Positions 15,618 to 25,066 of a stretch of DNA of 64,000 bases are shown piece after piece. Within the stretch, counting starts at the first letter, position 1. Each line of letters begins with the position of its first letter. Origin of the DNA: Saccharibacillus sp. O23 (GTDB lineage Bacteria; Bacillota; Bacilli; Paenibacillales; Paenibacillaceae); the NCBI RefSeq assembly GCF_002205895.1, contig NZ_NJDE01000002.1, positions 124,001 to 188,000 of the forward strand, written 5' to 3'. The translations under genes and the position numbers were made by a program. Below the pieces are notes generated by a model that saw only the letters and a list, made by a program, of their open reading frames with translations, ran no database searches and had not been told where the DNA came from.

Positions 15618-17183
15618 ATGAGCGCAAAAACACGCAAAAAAATCTCGTTGTTGTCGATGGCCGGCGTGCTGGCGATCTCGCTGCTGTCCGCATGCGGTTC
15701 GGGCGGCGGAGACGGCAAAAATGCTTCGGGCGAAGTGCCCAAAGCGGAAGCCGACGCGAACGGAGTCAAAGAACTCTCGATCTTTATCGACGCGCCCTGG
15801 TATCCGGTCAAAGAATGGAAAGGCCCGGTCGCGGACAAGATCACCGAAAAAACCGGCATCAAGCTCAAAGTGACGGTGGCGACGGACGATAAGCAGCTTC
15901 CGCTGATGATCTCTTCCGGCGATCTGCCCGATCTGGTGTTCACGTACTCCAATATCGACCGCATGTCCGATTCCAAGCTGTCTTATCCGTGGAACGAGCT
16001 GATCGAGAAATACGCGCCGGACTTCAAGATCGACAAGACGCGGATCGCGATCCATACGATGGACGACGGCAATTTCTACACGGTCCGCAACTCGTTCGCC
16101 ACGCAGGAAGAGATGGCGGCGAACAAATACGCGATCGGCAGCGACGGCAATCCGGGGATCGCGGTGCGCGAAGACATCATGAAAGAACTCGGCAACCCGC
16201 CGATCCGATCGACCGACGACTTCATGAAGGTATTGGGCATGGTCAAGTCGAAATATCCCGATATGATTCCGCTGATCATGGACAAAGATTGGCTGGAGCA
16301 GTATTTCCTGCAGCAGTTCGGCGTCGAAGCGCTGCTTGACGGTTGGTACGAACATGACGGCAAAGTCGATTACGCGATCCGTCAGCCGGAAATGCTCGAA
16401 TTCTTCAAATTCATGAATGCGCTTTATCGGAACGGCTATATTCTGGGCGAGAACTTCGCGTACACCAACGATCAGATCGACGACCAATACGCGACCAGCG
16501 GCAAAGCGTTCGCCCACAGCCATACGGTCAGCGTGGCGGATACCGACAATATCAAGATCAAGAACAGCGGACAGTCCTACACGTTCAAGATGCTGCCGAG
16601 CGCGTTGTCCGACAAGACGAAGATCGTCAGCACGGGACTGGGCTTCGCGGGAACCTTTATCACGAAGAAAAACAAAGATCCGGAAGCGTCCATCAAGTTC
16701 CTGCAATATCTGGCGAGCGACGAAGGCAAAAAGCTGACGATGTTCGGCGTGGAAGGCGAGCACTGGACGTGGAACGACAAAGGGTACCCGAACCTGAAAT
16801 ACGATCCGTCCGATTCCGACTTCATTAACTCCAACGGCATCAAATGGTGGTATCTGTACAACGACGGCGTGACGGAAGGGCTGCAAGGTTACGTCGAAGG
16901 CACGCAGAAGACCAAAGCGCTGATGGAAAGAAAAGAAGTGACGGTCTACAAACCGCAGCTCGGCTTGATCCAGACCCAGCCGGATTCGCAGCAGAAAACG
17001 ATCAAAACCAAAATCGACGAAATGATCAAAAATGAAAAAGTGAAAATCTATCTGGCGAAGTCGGAAGAAGAAGCGGTCGCCAATTACGAACAAATGATCA
17101 AAACGGCCGAGTCGATGGGCTTAAACGATCTGGTCGATTGGGCCAACCAAATTTATCAGGAGAAAAAAGGCTTGTTCGAATAA
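15618..17183 (+). CDS. Sugar-binding lipoprotein of an LplA-type ABC importer
   Basis: 521 residues. The signal peptide ends in the lipobox LLSAC, so Cys26 would be acylated and the protein tethered outside the membrane. The rest is a family 1-type extracellular solute-binding protein of the long LplA group (N-terminal lobe ELSIFIDAPWYPVKEW; later DLPDLVFTYSNIDRM; C-terminal LGLIQTQPDSQQKT). It delivers oligosaccharides to the two upstream permeases. GGAGG lies 11 bp upstream of the ATG. A hairpin follows the gene, separating it from the regulatory genes. The ligand is unknown; GH31 and GH43 neighbours suggest xylose-containing oligosaccharides. Confidence 0.93.
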   Translation: MSAKTRKKISLLSMAGVLAISLLSACGSGGGDGKNASGEVPKAEADANGVKELSIFIDAPWYPVKEWKGPVADKITEKTGIKLKVTVATDDKQLPLMISSGDLPDLVFTYSNIDRMSDSKLSYPWNELIEKYAPDFKIDKTRIAIHTMDDGNFYTVRNSFATQEEMAANKYAIGSDGNPGIAVREDIMKELGNPPIRSTDDFMKVLGMVKSKYPDMIPLIMDKDWLEQYFLQQFGVEALLDGWYEHDGKVDYAIRQPEMLEFFKFMNALYRNGYILGENFAYTNDQIDDQYATSGKAFAHSHTVSVADTDNIKIKNSGQSYTFKMLPSALSDKTKIVSTGLGFAGTFITKKNKDPEASIKFLQYLASDEGKKLTMFGVEGEHWTWNDKGYPNLKYDPSDSDFINSNGIKWWYLYNDGVTEGLQGYVEGTQKTKALMERKEVTVYKPQLGLIQTQPDSQQKTIKTKIDEMIKNEKVKIYLAKSEEEAVANYEQMIKTAESMGLNDLVDWANQIYQEKKGLFE

Positions 17184-17204
17184 ATTCGGGCAATCGGGAA
17201 GACG

Positions 17205-17236
17205 CCGGCGGAGAGGATCGTCTCTGCCGGGTTTTC
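17205..17236 (+). terminator. Attenuating terminator between binding protein and kinase
   Basis: CCGGCGGAGA (17205-17214) pairs with TCTCTGCCGG (17221-17230) with one G-U pair, followed by GTTTTC. The T-run is short, so partial read-through into the kinase gene is plausible. Confidence 0.65.
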
Positions 17237-17288
17237 TTCGTTAGCGGATCGGCATATCGAGGCGGGAAGAACGGAGGGGAACGACCCT

Positions 17289-19031
17289 GTGAGCATCATG
17301 CGAAAAATTATCTTGGGGTATATCCTCTTTATTTTTATCCCGGTGATCGGGTTCGGTTATTTCTATTACGCGCAGACTTCCAAAAACCTGATCGACCAAT
17401 TCGTAAGCAGCCGGCAGAAAGTGCTGGAGCAGGCGTACGCCAATCTGCGAACGGACTTCGCGAGGATTCAGTCGGTCCACCGGATGCTGCAGTATAACCC
17501 GTATCTGGTCGATTACCTCGACGGCGCTTACGATTACGAAGGAGACAGCGTGTATTCGTTCATTCGTTATATTCAGCCGATCTACACGCAGTCTTATTTC
17601 GCCGATCCCGCGATCGAATCGCTGTCCGTCTACAAAATGAAGCCCGACGTGTTTACGATTACGGATTATTTTACGGATATTTCGGCGCTCGATCCCGCTC
17701 TGCTCGCCCGCGTCGAGAGCTTGAAGCCGGGCAAAGGCATCTGGCTGCGGCGCAGCGCCGAAAGCCAATGGCCGGAACTGAATTATTATCAATATCTCTA
17801 TAACGGGCAGTTCACCGAACGGATCGGACTGCTCGAAATGCGTACCAATCAAGACTTGTTCGAACGGTTCTACGAAGCGGCGGGCATCGAAGGCAAATGG
17901 CGCGCGACGCTGCTGTCCGAGCAGGGCGAACCGTGGAACGGCGAAGCGCGGACGGCGGATCTCGACGACGCGATGCGGCAGAGATTGGCGAACGGCGAAC
18001 TGTTTTTCGTGGAGCGCAATACGATCGTCAATCAAGTCGAACTGGACGAACTCGGCGTTCGGCTGGTCGTGACCGGGCAGGTGGACCAAGTCTTTCATTC
18101 CGTCAAAAAAAGAGAGACCGTGCTCGTCGGCGCGATCGTAGCGTTATTGATCGGGCTGTCCGCGCTCTATTACGGCCTGGCTTCCACGATTACCAAACGC
18201 ATTCTCGCTCTGGCCGGCCATATGCGCGCGCAAAGCGACGACAATCTGAAGCAGTACGCGATCGAAACGGGAACGCCGCAGGCCAGAGACGAGATCGGAT
18301 TTCTTACGGTGACGTACAACGCGATGATCCAGCGGATGGACGAGCTGATCAACAACGTGCACAAAGCCGAACTGCGCAACAAAGAAGCGGCTTACAAAGT
18401 GCTTCAGGCGCAGATCAAACCGCATTTTCTGTACAACACGCTGGAAACGATCCGCATGTTGGCCGAATCCAACAACGATCGCGAAGTGGCCGATATCTCG
18501 TATTGGTTCGGCAAACTGATGCGATACAGCTTGTCTTCGGAAGACGATCAGACGGTGCTGGCTCAAGAGATCGAAACGGTCGTTTTCTATCTCAATATCC
18601 ATAAGATGCGTCTTCAGGACCGGTTGATTTACGAGATCGATGTTCGGGTGGACGCCAAAAAGGTCTTCTGTCCGCGCTTTATTCTTCAGCCGCTCATCGA
18701 AAACAGCATCGTGCACGGAGCGACCACGCTCAAACCGGTGCATATCCGGCTGCAGGCCGCGGAAGAAGACGGAGAAATCGCGATTCGCATCACGGACAGC
18801 GGCGTCGGCATTCCGGCGGAGAAGTTGGCCGGTCTGCAAAAGCGGCTGCGCGATCCGTCCGGCGTCGCGAGAGAAAGCGGCACGGGAGAAGGGAACGTCG
18901 GATTGGTCAATGTCAGCGAACGCGTGAAATCCTTTTTCGGAGACGGATCGCGGCTGCTGCTGGACAGTCGGGAAGGGGAAGGAACGCAAGTGACGCTTCG
19001 GATCGCGAAAGGAGAGGACGAACCGACATGA
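17289..19031 (+). CDS. YesM-type sensor histidine kinase
   Basis: 580 residues from GTG 17289 (GGAGG 11 bp upstream). Membrane segments at ~6-24 and ~278-300 bracket a ~250-residue outside sensor domain. A HAMP domain follows, then a His_kinase domain with His379 in QIKPHFLYNTLE, and an ATPase domain (FILQPLIENSIVHG, DSGVGIPAE, GNVGLVNV). YesM kinases sense sugars, often through the cognate binding protein, and phosphorylate the adjacent YesN-type AraC regulator, whose start overlaps this stop by 4 bp. Confidence 0.93.
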   Translation: MSIMRKIILGYILFIFIPVIGFGYFYYAQTSKNLIDQFVSSRQKVLEQAYANLRTDFARIQSVHRMLQYNPYLVDYLDGAYDYEGDSVYSFIRYIQPIYTQSYFADPAIESLSVYKMKPDVFTITDYFTDISALDPALLARVESLKPGKGIWLRRSAESQWPELNYYQYLYNGQFTERIGLLEMRTNQDLFERFYEAAGIEGKWRATLLSEQGEPWNGEARTADLDDAMRQRLANGELFFVERNTIVNQVELDELGVRLVVTGQVDQVFHSVKKRETVLVGAIVALLIGLSALYYGLASTITKRILALAGHMRAQSDDNLKQYAIETGTPQARDEIGFLTVTYNAMIQRMDELINNVHKAELRNKEAAYKVLQAQIKPHFLYNTLETIRMLAESNNDREVADISYWFGKLMRYSLSSEDDQTVLAQEIETVVFYLNIHKMRLQDRLIYEIDVRVDAKKVFCPRFILQPLIENSIVHGATTLKPVHIRLQAAEEDGEIAIRITDSGVGIPAEKLAGLQKRLRDPSGVARESGTGEGNVGLVNVSERVKSFFGDGSRLLLDSREGEGTQVTLRIAKGEDEPT

Positions 19032-19768
19032 AACTGCTGATCGTGGACGACGAACCGATCATTCTGCGCGGACTGGTCAAAGTGATTCAAGATGCCGCTT
19101 CGCCCGGCAGCGAAGTGCGCTCGGCCGGCAACGCGTTCGAAGCGATCGAATTAATGAAAGAAGAGATGCCGGACGTGACCGTGACGGACCTGCATATGCC
19201 GGAGAAGAACGGATTCGACTTGATGCAGGAAGCCAAAGGCATCGGGTTGTGCGAACGGTTCATCGTGCTGACCGGACATGACGACTTCGAATACGTTCGC
19301 CGCGCGCTGCGCAGCGGAGTGGTGGATTACCTGCTCAAACCGATCGACAAAGACGAGATGTCCGAGCTGCTCAAACAGATCGAAAGCAAACTTCCTTCGG
19401 ACGGCGACGGAGAGAGTACCCGACATATCAAGCGGATTCTGGCCTATACCAAAGCCCATTACATGAACGATCTGTCGCTCGATCATCTCGCCGATCTGAT
19501 GGAACTGCATCCGTCTTATATCAGCAGTTTGTTCAAAAAAGAAACCGGAGACACGTTCGTCAATTACTTGAACGCGCTGCGCATTCACGAAGCCCGCAAG
19601 CTGCTGCATACGCATCGGCATCTGTCGGTAAACGAGATCGGCCGGCGCGTAGGGATCGAAAACAAACATTATTTCAATAAAGTATTCAAGAAATACGCGG
19701 GCATTACGCCGGGCGCTTATCGGGAAGAACAAGCGTCCGGAAGCGAAGAACGGGAAAACGAAGCATAA
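19028..19768 (+). CDS. YesN-type response regulator with AraC output domain
   Basis: 246 residues: receiver domain (~1-120) with DDE at 7-9 and phosphoacceptor Asp54 (TVTDLHMP), and a C-terminal double HTH of the AraC/XylS type (~137-238, LSLDHLADLMELHPSYISSL ... IGRRVGIENKHYFNKVFK). It is short for the family because it lacks the central domain of many YesN proteins. It overlaps the kinase gene (ATGA) and presumably activates this transporter/hydrolase locus. Confidence 0.93.
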   Translation: MKLLIVDDEPIILRGLVKVIQDAASPGSEVRSAGNAFEAIELMKEEMPDVTVTDLHMPEKNGFDLMQEAKGIGLCERFIVLTGHDDFEYVRRALRSGVVDYLLKPIDKDEMSELLKQIESKLPSDGDGESTRHIKRILAYTKAHYMNDLSLDHLADLMELHPSYISSLFKKETGDTFVNYLNALRIHEARKLLHTHRHLSVNEIGRRVGIENKHYFNKVFKKYAGITPGAYREEQASGSEERENEA

Positions 19769-19790
19769 ACAGGAGAGGGGAACGAACGTC

Positions 19791-22232
19791 TTGAAATGGA
19801 AAAGTTGGAGCGAATCTTCGGAAGGCGTCACGCTGGAAACGTCCGCGGGCCGGATGAGTCTTGCGTTTCGCGGTCCCGGCATCGTGCGAATCCGTTATAC
19901 GCTCGAAGCGGATTTCGCGGCGAAACCCAGTCTGATCGTCGTCGATCGGCCGGCGCAAGAAGCCGAGGCGCGTTGGACGACGAGGGAAGACGGAGAGCGG
20001 CTGAGCATCCGAACGGACGCGCTCGAGATTCGTATCGACAAAAAGACGTGCGCGTTCGGTTATTTCGATACGGACGGACGGCTGCTGATGCGCGAACCGG
20101 TACGCGGCGGCAAGACTTTGGAGCGAATCGAGGTATATCGCACGGTATTCGGTTCCGATCAAGCCGCGCAAGAACAGGATTACGGCGCGGACGGTCTTCG
20201 CGTGCGGGCGGAAGAAGAGGAAGTCGTGTTCGACCGGCAGGCTTATCGCACGAAACTCGAATTCGACTGGCAGGACGGCGAAGCGCTGTACGGTCTCGGT
20301 TCGCACGAAGAAGGGATGATGAATCTCAGAGGGCGGCATCAATATTTGTACCAGCAGAACCTCAAAGCTTCCGTTCCGGTGCTGCTGTCGTCGCGGGGAT
20401 ACGGCATTCTGATCGATTCCTGCTCGTCCCTGAGCTTTCGCGACGACGATTTCGGTTCGTATCTGCTGACGGACGCCGACGACGAGATGGACTATTATTT
20501 CGTGTACGGACCGGAATTCGATCAGATCGTAGCCGGCATCCGCGAGTTGACGGGCGACGCGCCGATGCTGCCGAAGTGGGCTTACGGGTATATCCAGTCC
20601 AAAGAACGTTACGTCTCCGCCGACGAATTGATCGCGGTCGCCCGCGAATATCGGGATCGACAGCTTCCGCTCGACTGCGTGGTGCTCGATTGGCAGTCTT
20701 GGACCGGCAATCTGTGGGGACAGAAAACGCTCGATCCCGAACGATTTCCCGATCCGGACGCTCTGGCGGACGAGCTGCACGCCATGAACGTCAAATGGAT
20801 GGTGTCCGTCTGGCCGATCATGAGCGAAGGCGGCGACAATCACCGGGAGATGGCCGAGAACGGATTCCTGCTCGGCAATCGGGCCAACTATAACGCGTTC
20901 GATCCCGGAGCGCGGGCCTTATATTGGAAACAGGCCGAAAAAGGACTGTTCAAACACGGCGTCGACGCGTGGTGGTGCGATTGCACCGAGCCGTTCGAAG
21001 CCGATTGGAAAGGCGCGGTCAAACCGGAACCGGAGCGCCGGATGGCGATCAACACGGCCGAGAGCCGGCGTTATCTGGATGCGGCCTCGATCAACGCGTA
21101 TTCGCTCGAACATTCGCGCGGGTTATACGAAGGGCAGAGGGAGTCGGGAAGCCGCAAACGGGTGGTTAACTTGACGCGTTCCGCGTATGCGGGGCAGCAG
21201 CGATACGCGACGATCACTTGGTCGGGCGATACGTCGGCGACTTGGGATACGCTGCGCAAACAGATCGCGGACGGACTGAATTTCTGTTTGACCGGTTCGC
21301 CGTATTGGACGACGGATATCGGCGCATTTTTCGTCCGCGATCGCGAAGACCTCTGGTTCTGGAGCGGGGATTACGAGGACGGGACAGAGGATCTAGGCTA
21401 CCGGGAACTTTATCTGCGTTGGTTCCAATTGGCCGCGTTCCTGCCGATGTTCCGTTCGCACGGTACGGATACGCCGCGCGAACTCTGGCGTTTCGGTTCG
21501 CCCGGCGAAGTCGTCTACGATACGCTGGAGAAATTTCTCAAGCTGCGCTACCGGCTGATGCCTTGTTTGTATTCGCTTGCCGGAGCGGTTACCCATCAGC
21601 GTTATACGATGTTCCGCGCGCTGGCGTTCGATTATCGGGAAGATCCGCTCGTTCACGGGATCGCCGACCAATTTCTGTTCGGGCCCGCTTTTCTCGTCGC
21701 GCCCGTTACGCGTCCGATGCATTACGGTCCCGGTTCCGAGGTGCTTGCGGATTCGGACAAAACGCGGAACGTCTATCTGCCGGAAGGTCATTGGTACGAT
21801 TATTGGACCGACGAAAAGATTGCCGGCGGGCGAACCGTCTCCGCGCCGGCCGATCTGGACACGGTTCCGCTCTACGTCCGCGCCGGTTCGATCGTGCCGA
21901 CGGGACCCGACTTGCAGTACGCGGACCAAGATCCGGCGGGAACGATCCGGTTGAAGATCTATCCGGGCCGGGACGCCGCGTTCACGCTGTACGAAGACGA
22001 AGGCGATTCTTACGATTACGAACAAGGCGCTTTTTCGACGATCGAGCTGCAGTGGTCGGACCGCGAAGAGCGTTTGACGGTCGGACCGCGCAGCGGAAGT
22101 TATCCCGGAATGTCCGAGCAGCGCCGATTCGTCGCGGAGATCGTCGGTCGACCGGGAGTCGCGACGCTGGATTATCGCGGCGAGCGGCTCCAAGCGGAAG
22201 CGGACGACGAAGGATTCAACGTTCGGGCGTAA
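19791..22232 (+). CDS. Glycoside hydrolase family 31, alpha-xylosidase type
   Basis: 813 residues, no signal peptide. It begins at TTG 19791, 10 bp after AGGAGAGGGG. The catalytic nucleophile is Asp397 (WWCDCTEPFEADW) and the acid/base Asp480 (TWSGDTSATWDTL). The stretch RSAYAGQQRYATITWSGDT and LTGSPYWTTDIGAFF resemble xyloglucan alpha-xylosidases (Xyl31 type) more than starch-acting alpha-glucosidases. It would remove the non-reducing alpha-1,6-xylose from imported xyloglucan oligosaccharides. The C-terminal ~150 residues are beta-sandwich domains (YVRAGSIVPTGP). It is the last gene of sugar locus 1, and its 3' end overlaps the convergent AraC gene by 17 bp. Family is secure; substrate is inference. 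Confidence 0.9.
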   Translation: MKWKSWSESSEGVTLETSAGRMSLAFRGPGIVRIRYTLEADFAAKPSLIVVDRPAQEAEARWTTREDGERLSIRTDALEIRIDKKTCAFGYFDTDGRLLMREPVRGGKTLERIEVYRTVFGSDQAAQEQDYGADGLRVRAEEEEVVFDRQAYRTKLEFDWQDGEALYGLGSHEEGMMNLRGRHQYLYQQNLKASVPVLLSSRGYGILIDSCSSLSFRDDDFGSYLLTDADDEMDYYFVYGPEFDQIVAGIRELTGDAPMLPKWAYGYIQSKERYVSADELIAVAREYRDRQLPLDCVVLDWQSWTGNLWGQKTLDPERFPDPDALADELHAMNVKWMVSVWPIMSEGGDNHREMAENGFLLGNRANYNAFDPGARALYWKQAEKGLFKHGVDAWWCDCTEPFEADWKGAVKPEPERRMAINTAESRRYLDAASINAYSLEHSRGLYEGQRESGSRKRVVNLTRSAYAGQQRYATITWSGDTSATWDTLRKQIADGLNFCLTGSPYWTTDIGAFFVRDREDLWFWSGDYEDGTEDLGYRELYLRWFQLAAFLPMFRSHGTDTPRELWRFGSPGEVVYDTLEKFLKLRYRLMPCLYSLAGAVTHQRYTMFRALAFDYREDPLVHGIADQFLFGPAFLVAPVTRPMHYGPGSEVLADSDKTRNVYLPEGHWYDYWTDEKIAGGRTVSAPADLDTVPLYVRAGSIVPTGPDLQYADQDPAGTIRLKIYPGRDAAFTLYEDEGDSYDYEQGAFSTIELQWSDREERLTVGPRSGSYPGMSEQRRFVAEIVGRPGVATLDYRGERLQAEADDEGFNVRA

Positions 22233-23115
22233 AAGGAAGACCTTGTTCGCGCGCGCGTCTGCGGTAAGCCGAAGGCGTCGTGCGCGTATGCTTCTTGAAC
22301 GTGCGGTAGAAATGCGGCAGACTGTCGAAACCGCAGTCCAGCGCGATCCGTTCGACCTTGTCGCCGGTTTGCAGCAGGCGGTCGCGAGCGGCGAAGATCC
22401 GTTTGGTCGATATATAATCGGTCAGGTTCATGCCGAGGCGCTGCTTGAACACGCGGCTGAAATGCGCGGGAGACACGGCGACGCGCTCGGACAAAGCGTT
22501 CAATTCCAACCGCGAGAACAGCTCGCTGTCGATATAGGCCAGCGCTTCGCCGAGCCATGCGGGAGCCGAAGAAGAACCGGTCGAAGAAGGCAGGCTCTGC
22601 GGCAGGCAGTACCGGTTCAAATGCAGCAGAGCCAGATGCAGCAGCAGCGACAGCGCCTGCTCGCCGTCGGGACGGTCCGGCTGCCATTCGGCGCGAAGAG
22701 CGTCGATATCCCGTTCGAGGATATCGGCGTATTCGCGGGCCGGTACATATCTGTATTGTTTGCGCTGCTTCGCCGTCTCGAACAGCTTGAGATAAGCATC
22801 GGCTTCCGCGTGCGTGCGCGCCCGGCTGCGGATCAGCTCGGGACCGAAGAACACGGCGGAAGAAGTAACCGGATCGTCTTTGTCCGGAAACGCCCGATGC
22901 ACCGTATTGCCCGGGATGATAATCACGTCGCCCGGACGCATCTCGTAGAACGTCTGATCGATAAAAAAAGTCCCTTTGCCTTCGTATACGTACACGAACT
23001 CGTGCCATTCGTGATGATGGTCCGGCAGTTCGCGCAGCGGACTTTTGGTGTCTTTGTAATCCAGCAGCATCGGCAGCGCGAATTCGCGATCGAACCTTTT
23101 GCGCAGCGGTTTCAT
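22216..23115 (-). CDS. AraC-family regulator with cupin sensor domain
   Basis: 299 residues from ATG 23115, with GGAAGGAGA 6 bp upstream; an in-frame start at 23154 has no such site. Residues ~20-125 are an AraC-binding cupin (DHHHEWHEFVYVYEGKG ... MRPGDVIIIPGNTVHRAF) that would bind a sugar. Residues ~195-295 are the double HTH (LNALSERVAVSPAHFSRVF ... IALDCGFDSLPHFYRTFKK). It is divergent from the fucose operon and likely its activator. Its tail overlaps the GH31 gene on the other strand. Confidence 0.92.
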   Translation of the reverse strand: MKPLRKRFDREFALPMLLDYKDTKSPLRELPDHHHEWHEFVYVYEGKGTFFIDQTFYEMRPGDVIIIPGNTVHRAFPDKDDPVTSSAVFFGPELIRSRARTHAEADAYLKLFETAKQRKQYRYVPAREYADILERDIDALRAEWQPDRPDGEQALSLLLHLALLHLNRYCLPQSLPSSTGSSSAPAWLGEALAYIDSELFSRLELNALSERVAVSPAHFSRVFKQRLGMNLTDYISTKRIFAARDRLLQTGDKVERIALDCGFDSLPHFYRTFKKHTRTTPSAYRRRAREQGLPFTPER

Positions 23116-23134
23116 GGCCGTCTCCTTCCGTGGG

Positions 23135-23172
23135 ATCAAGTTTGCATCCATCATATCAAGAAAAGGTATAAT
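23135..23172 (+). promoter_or_regulatory. Promoter and possible AraC operator of the fucose operon
   Basis: A perfect TATAAT (23167-23172) has TTGCAT 19 bp upstream (23142-23147), a weak, over-spaced -35. ATCAAG occurs at 23135-23140 and 23155-23160, a 20-bp direct repeat just upstream, as expected for AraC-type half-sites. Control by the divergent cupin-AraC protein is inference. Confidence 0.4.
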
Positions 23173-23245
23173 TTTGCCGCTTTACGCAATTTTTATTCCT
23201 TAATCGGCTGTTAAAATGAAAAAGAAAACGAACGGAGGGGATCAG

Positions 23246-24100
23246 GTGCGAATCGACGCCCATCAGCATTTCTGGAAAATCGAACGAAACGACTACGGCT
23301 GGATCACTCCCGAGATTCCGGTGCTGTACCGGGATTTCCTGCCGGACGATCTGCGTCCCGAGCTGCGCGAACAGAAGATCGACGCGACCGTTCTCGTGCA
23401 GGCGGCGCCTACGCTCGAAGAAACCGAATATATTCTGGAATTGGCCGCGCATGAACCGTTCGTGGCCGGAGTCGTCGGTTGGCTCGACCCCGAACATCCG
23501 GACTTCAGGGAGCAGTATAACAAGCTGCGCGAACATCCGAAGTTTGTCGGCCTGCGCGTCATGATCCAAGAGATGGAAGACTCGGCGAAGCTGCTGTCGC
23601 CGCCTTTTCTACAAGCGCTTTCATTGTTCGCGGAAGAAGACCTGCCCGTCGACCTGCTCGTGCTGCCGCATCAGCTTCCGCATTTGGAGGAAATGCTGGA
23701 CCGGGTGCCCGGCCTGCGAGGCGTCGTCGATCATCTCGCCAAGCCGCCGATCGCGTCGGGTGAGATCGAACCGTGGAGAAGCCGCATGGCGGAGATCGCG
23801 CGTCATCCCGGAATATGCTGCAAGTTGTCGGGCATGGTGACGGAAGCGGCAGCCGACTGGAAAGCCGAAGACTTTCGGACGTATATCGAAACGGTCTTGG
23901 AGCTGTTCGGACCGGAGCGGATCATGTTCGGCAGCGATTGGCCGGTCTGCCTGACCGCCGCGACCTACGCGGATACCGTCGAGCTGCTGCTCGGCGCGCT
24001 GCGCGAACGCCTTTCTGCCGAAGAGATCGACGCCGCTTTCGGAACGAACGCCGCGAGATTTTACAAACTTAACTTTTTATCCGACGGAGGTGCAAGCTAA
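23246..24100 (+). CDS. Amidohydrolase-fold lactonase, L-fuconolactonase-like
   Basis: 284 residues from GTG 23246, 5 bp after GGAGGGG, giving MRIDAHQHFW, the exact N-terminus usual for this family; an ATG at 23216 is in frame but lacks a site. It is a metal-dependent TIM barrel of the amidohydrolase-2 group: HxH (His6, His8), VDHLAKPP in the middle, and the final metal Asp in FGSDWPVC. The closest known activities are L-fucono-1,5-lactone and related sugar-lactone hydrolysis. The following gene makes such a lactone, and its ATG immediately follows this stop codon. The operon ends in a GH95 fucosidase, which supports the fucose assignment. Confidence 0.85.
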   Translation: MRIDAHQHFWKIERNDYGWITPEIPVLYRDFLPDDLRPELREQKIDATVLVQAAPTLEETEYILELAAHEPFVAGVVGWLDPEHPDFREQYNKLREHPKFVGLRVMIQEMEDSAKLLSPPFLQALSLFAEEDLPVDLLVLPHQLPHLEEMLDRVPGLRGVVDHLAKPPIASGEIEPWRSRMAEIARHPGICCKLSGMVTEAAADWKAEDFRTYIETVLELFGPERIMFGSDWPVCLTAATYADTVELLLGALRERLSAEEIDAAFGTNAARFYKLNFLSDGGAS

Positions 24101-25066
24101 ATGCAATACAGAACATTGGGACGTACCGGGTTGGAAGTCTCCGCGCTGAGTTTCGGGGCTTCGTCGCTCGGAAGCGTGTTTCGCGAAGTGCCGGAAGACG
24201 AAGGCATTCGGACCGTGCACGAGGCGCTCGACGGAGGCATCAATCTGATCGACGTGTCGCCGTATTACGGATTGACCCAAGCGGAAACGGTTCTCGGCAA
24301 AGCGCTGCGCAGCGTATCGCGGGATCGATATATTCTGAGTACCAAAGCAGGCCGGTACGGCAGCGACGAATTCGATTTCTCGCGCGAACGGATCATGCGC
24401 AGCGCGGAAGAAAGCATGCGGCGGCTCGGAACCGATTACCTCGATATCCTGCTGCTGCACGATATCGAATTCGGTTCGGCGAAGCAGATCTTGGAAGAAA
24501 GCCTGCCCGCGCTGGAAGAGCTGAAGCAGGCCGGCAAGATCCGGTTCTTCGGCGTCAGCGGACTGCCGCTCGGCGTGTTCGAGAAGATCGCGCCGCAAGC
24601 AGCGATCGACGTGATCTTGTCTTACTGCCATTATTCGCTTAACGACAGAACGCTGCTGAATCTTCTTCCGCTGCTGGATGCCGGCGGCGTCGGCTTGATC
24701 AACGCTTCGCCGATCTCGATGGGACTGCTCAGCGATCGCGACGTGCCGGATTGGCATCCCGCCGACGAAGAAGTCCGAGCCGTCTGCCGGCGCGCGGCCG
24801 AATTCTGCCGGGAGCGCGGCGAAGAGATCGCCAAGCTGGCCGTACAATTCTCGACGGCCGACGAACGGATTCCGACGACGCTGGTCAGCACGGCGAACCC
24901 GGACAATATCCGGCGCAATATTCGCTGGACGGAAGAACCGATCGACCGCGAACTGTTGGCGCAGGTCGAAAAGATTCTTAGCCCGATTCAAGGGCGGACT
25001 TGGGACAGCGGGCGTTCCGAATGGAGCACGAATAACAAGCAGGATGCGGAGGGGAAACGTTCATGA
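24101..25066 (+). CDS. Aldo/keto reductase, L-galactose/L-fucose dehydrogenase type
   Basis: 321 residues, NAD(P)-dependent AKR barrel with tetrad Asp51, Tyr56, Lys82 and His120 (LLHDIEFGS). The segments LSFGASSLGSVF, DVSPYYG, CHYSLNDRTLLNLLP and WHPADEEV closely follow plant L-galactose 1-dehydrogenase. L-fucose is 6-deoxy-L-galactose, so oxidation of L-fucose to L-fucono-1,5-lactone is the likely reaction, feeding the preceding lactonase. Stop and start codons are adjacent upstream, and it overlaps the next gene by 4 bp. AGGAGGTG... GGAGGTGC sits before the ATG inside the previous gene's end. Confidence 0.88.
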   Translation: MQYRTLGRTGLEVSALSFGASSLGSVFREVPEDEGIRTVHEALDGGINLIDVSPYYGLTQAETVLGKALRSVSRDRYILSTKAGRYGSDEFDFSRERIMRSAEESMRRLGTDYLDILLLHDIEFGSAKQILEESLPALEELKQAGKIRFFGVSGLPLGVFEKIAPQAAIDVILSYCHYSLNDRTLLNLLPLLDAGGVGLINASPISMGLLSDRDVPDWHPADEEVRAVCRRAAEFCRERGEEIAKLAVQFSTADERIPTTLVSTANPDNIRRNIRWTEEPIDRELLAQVEKILSPIQGRTWDSGRSEWSTNNKQDAEGKRS

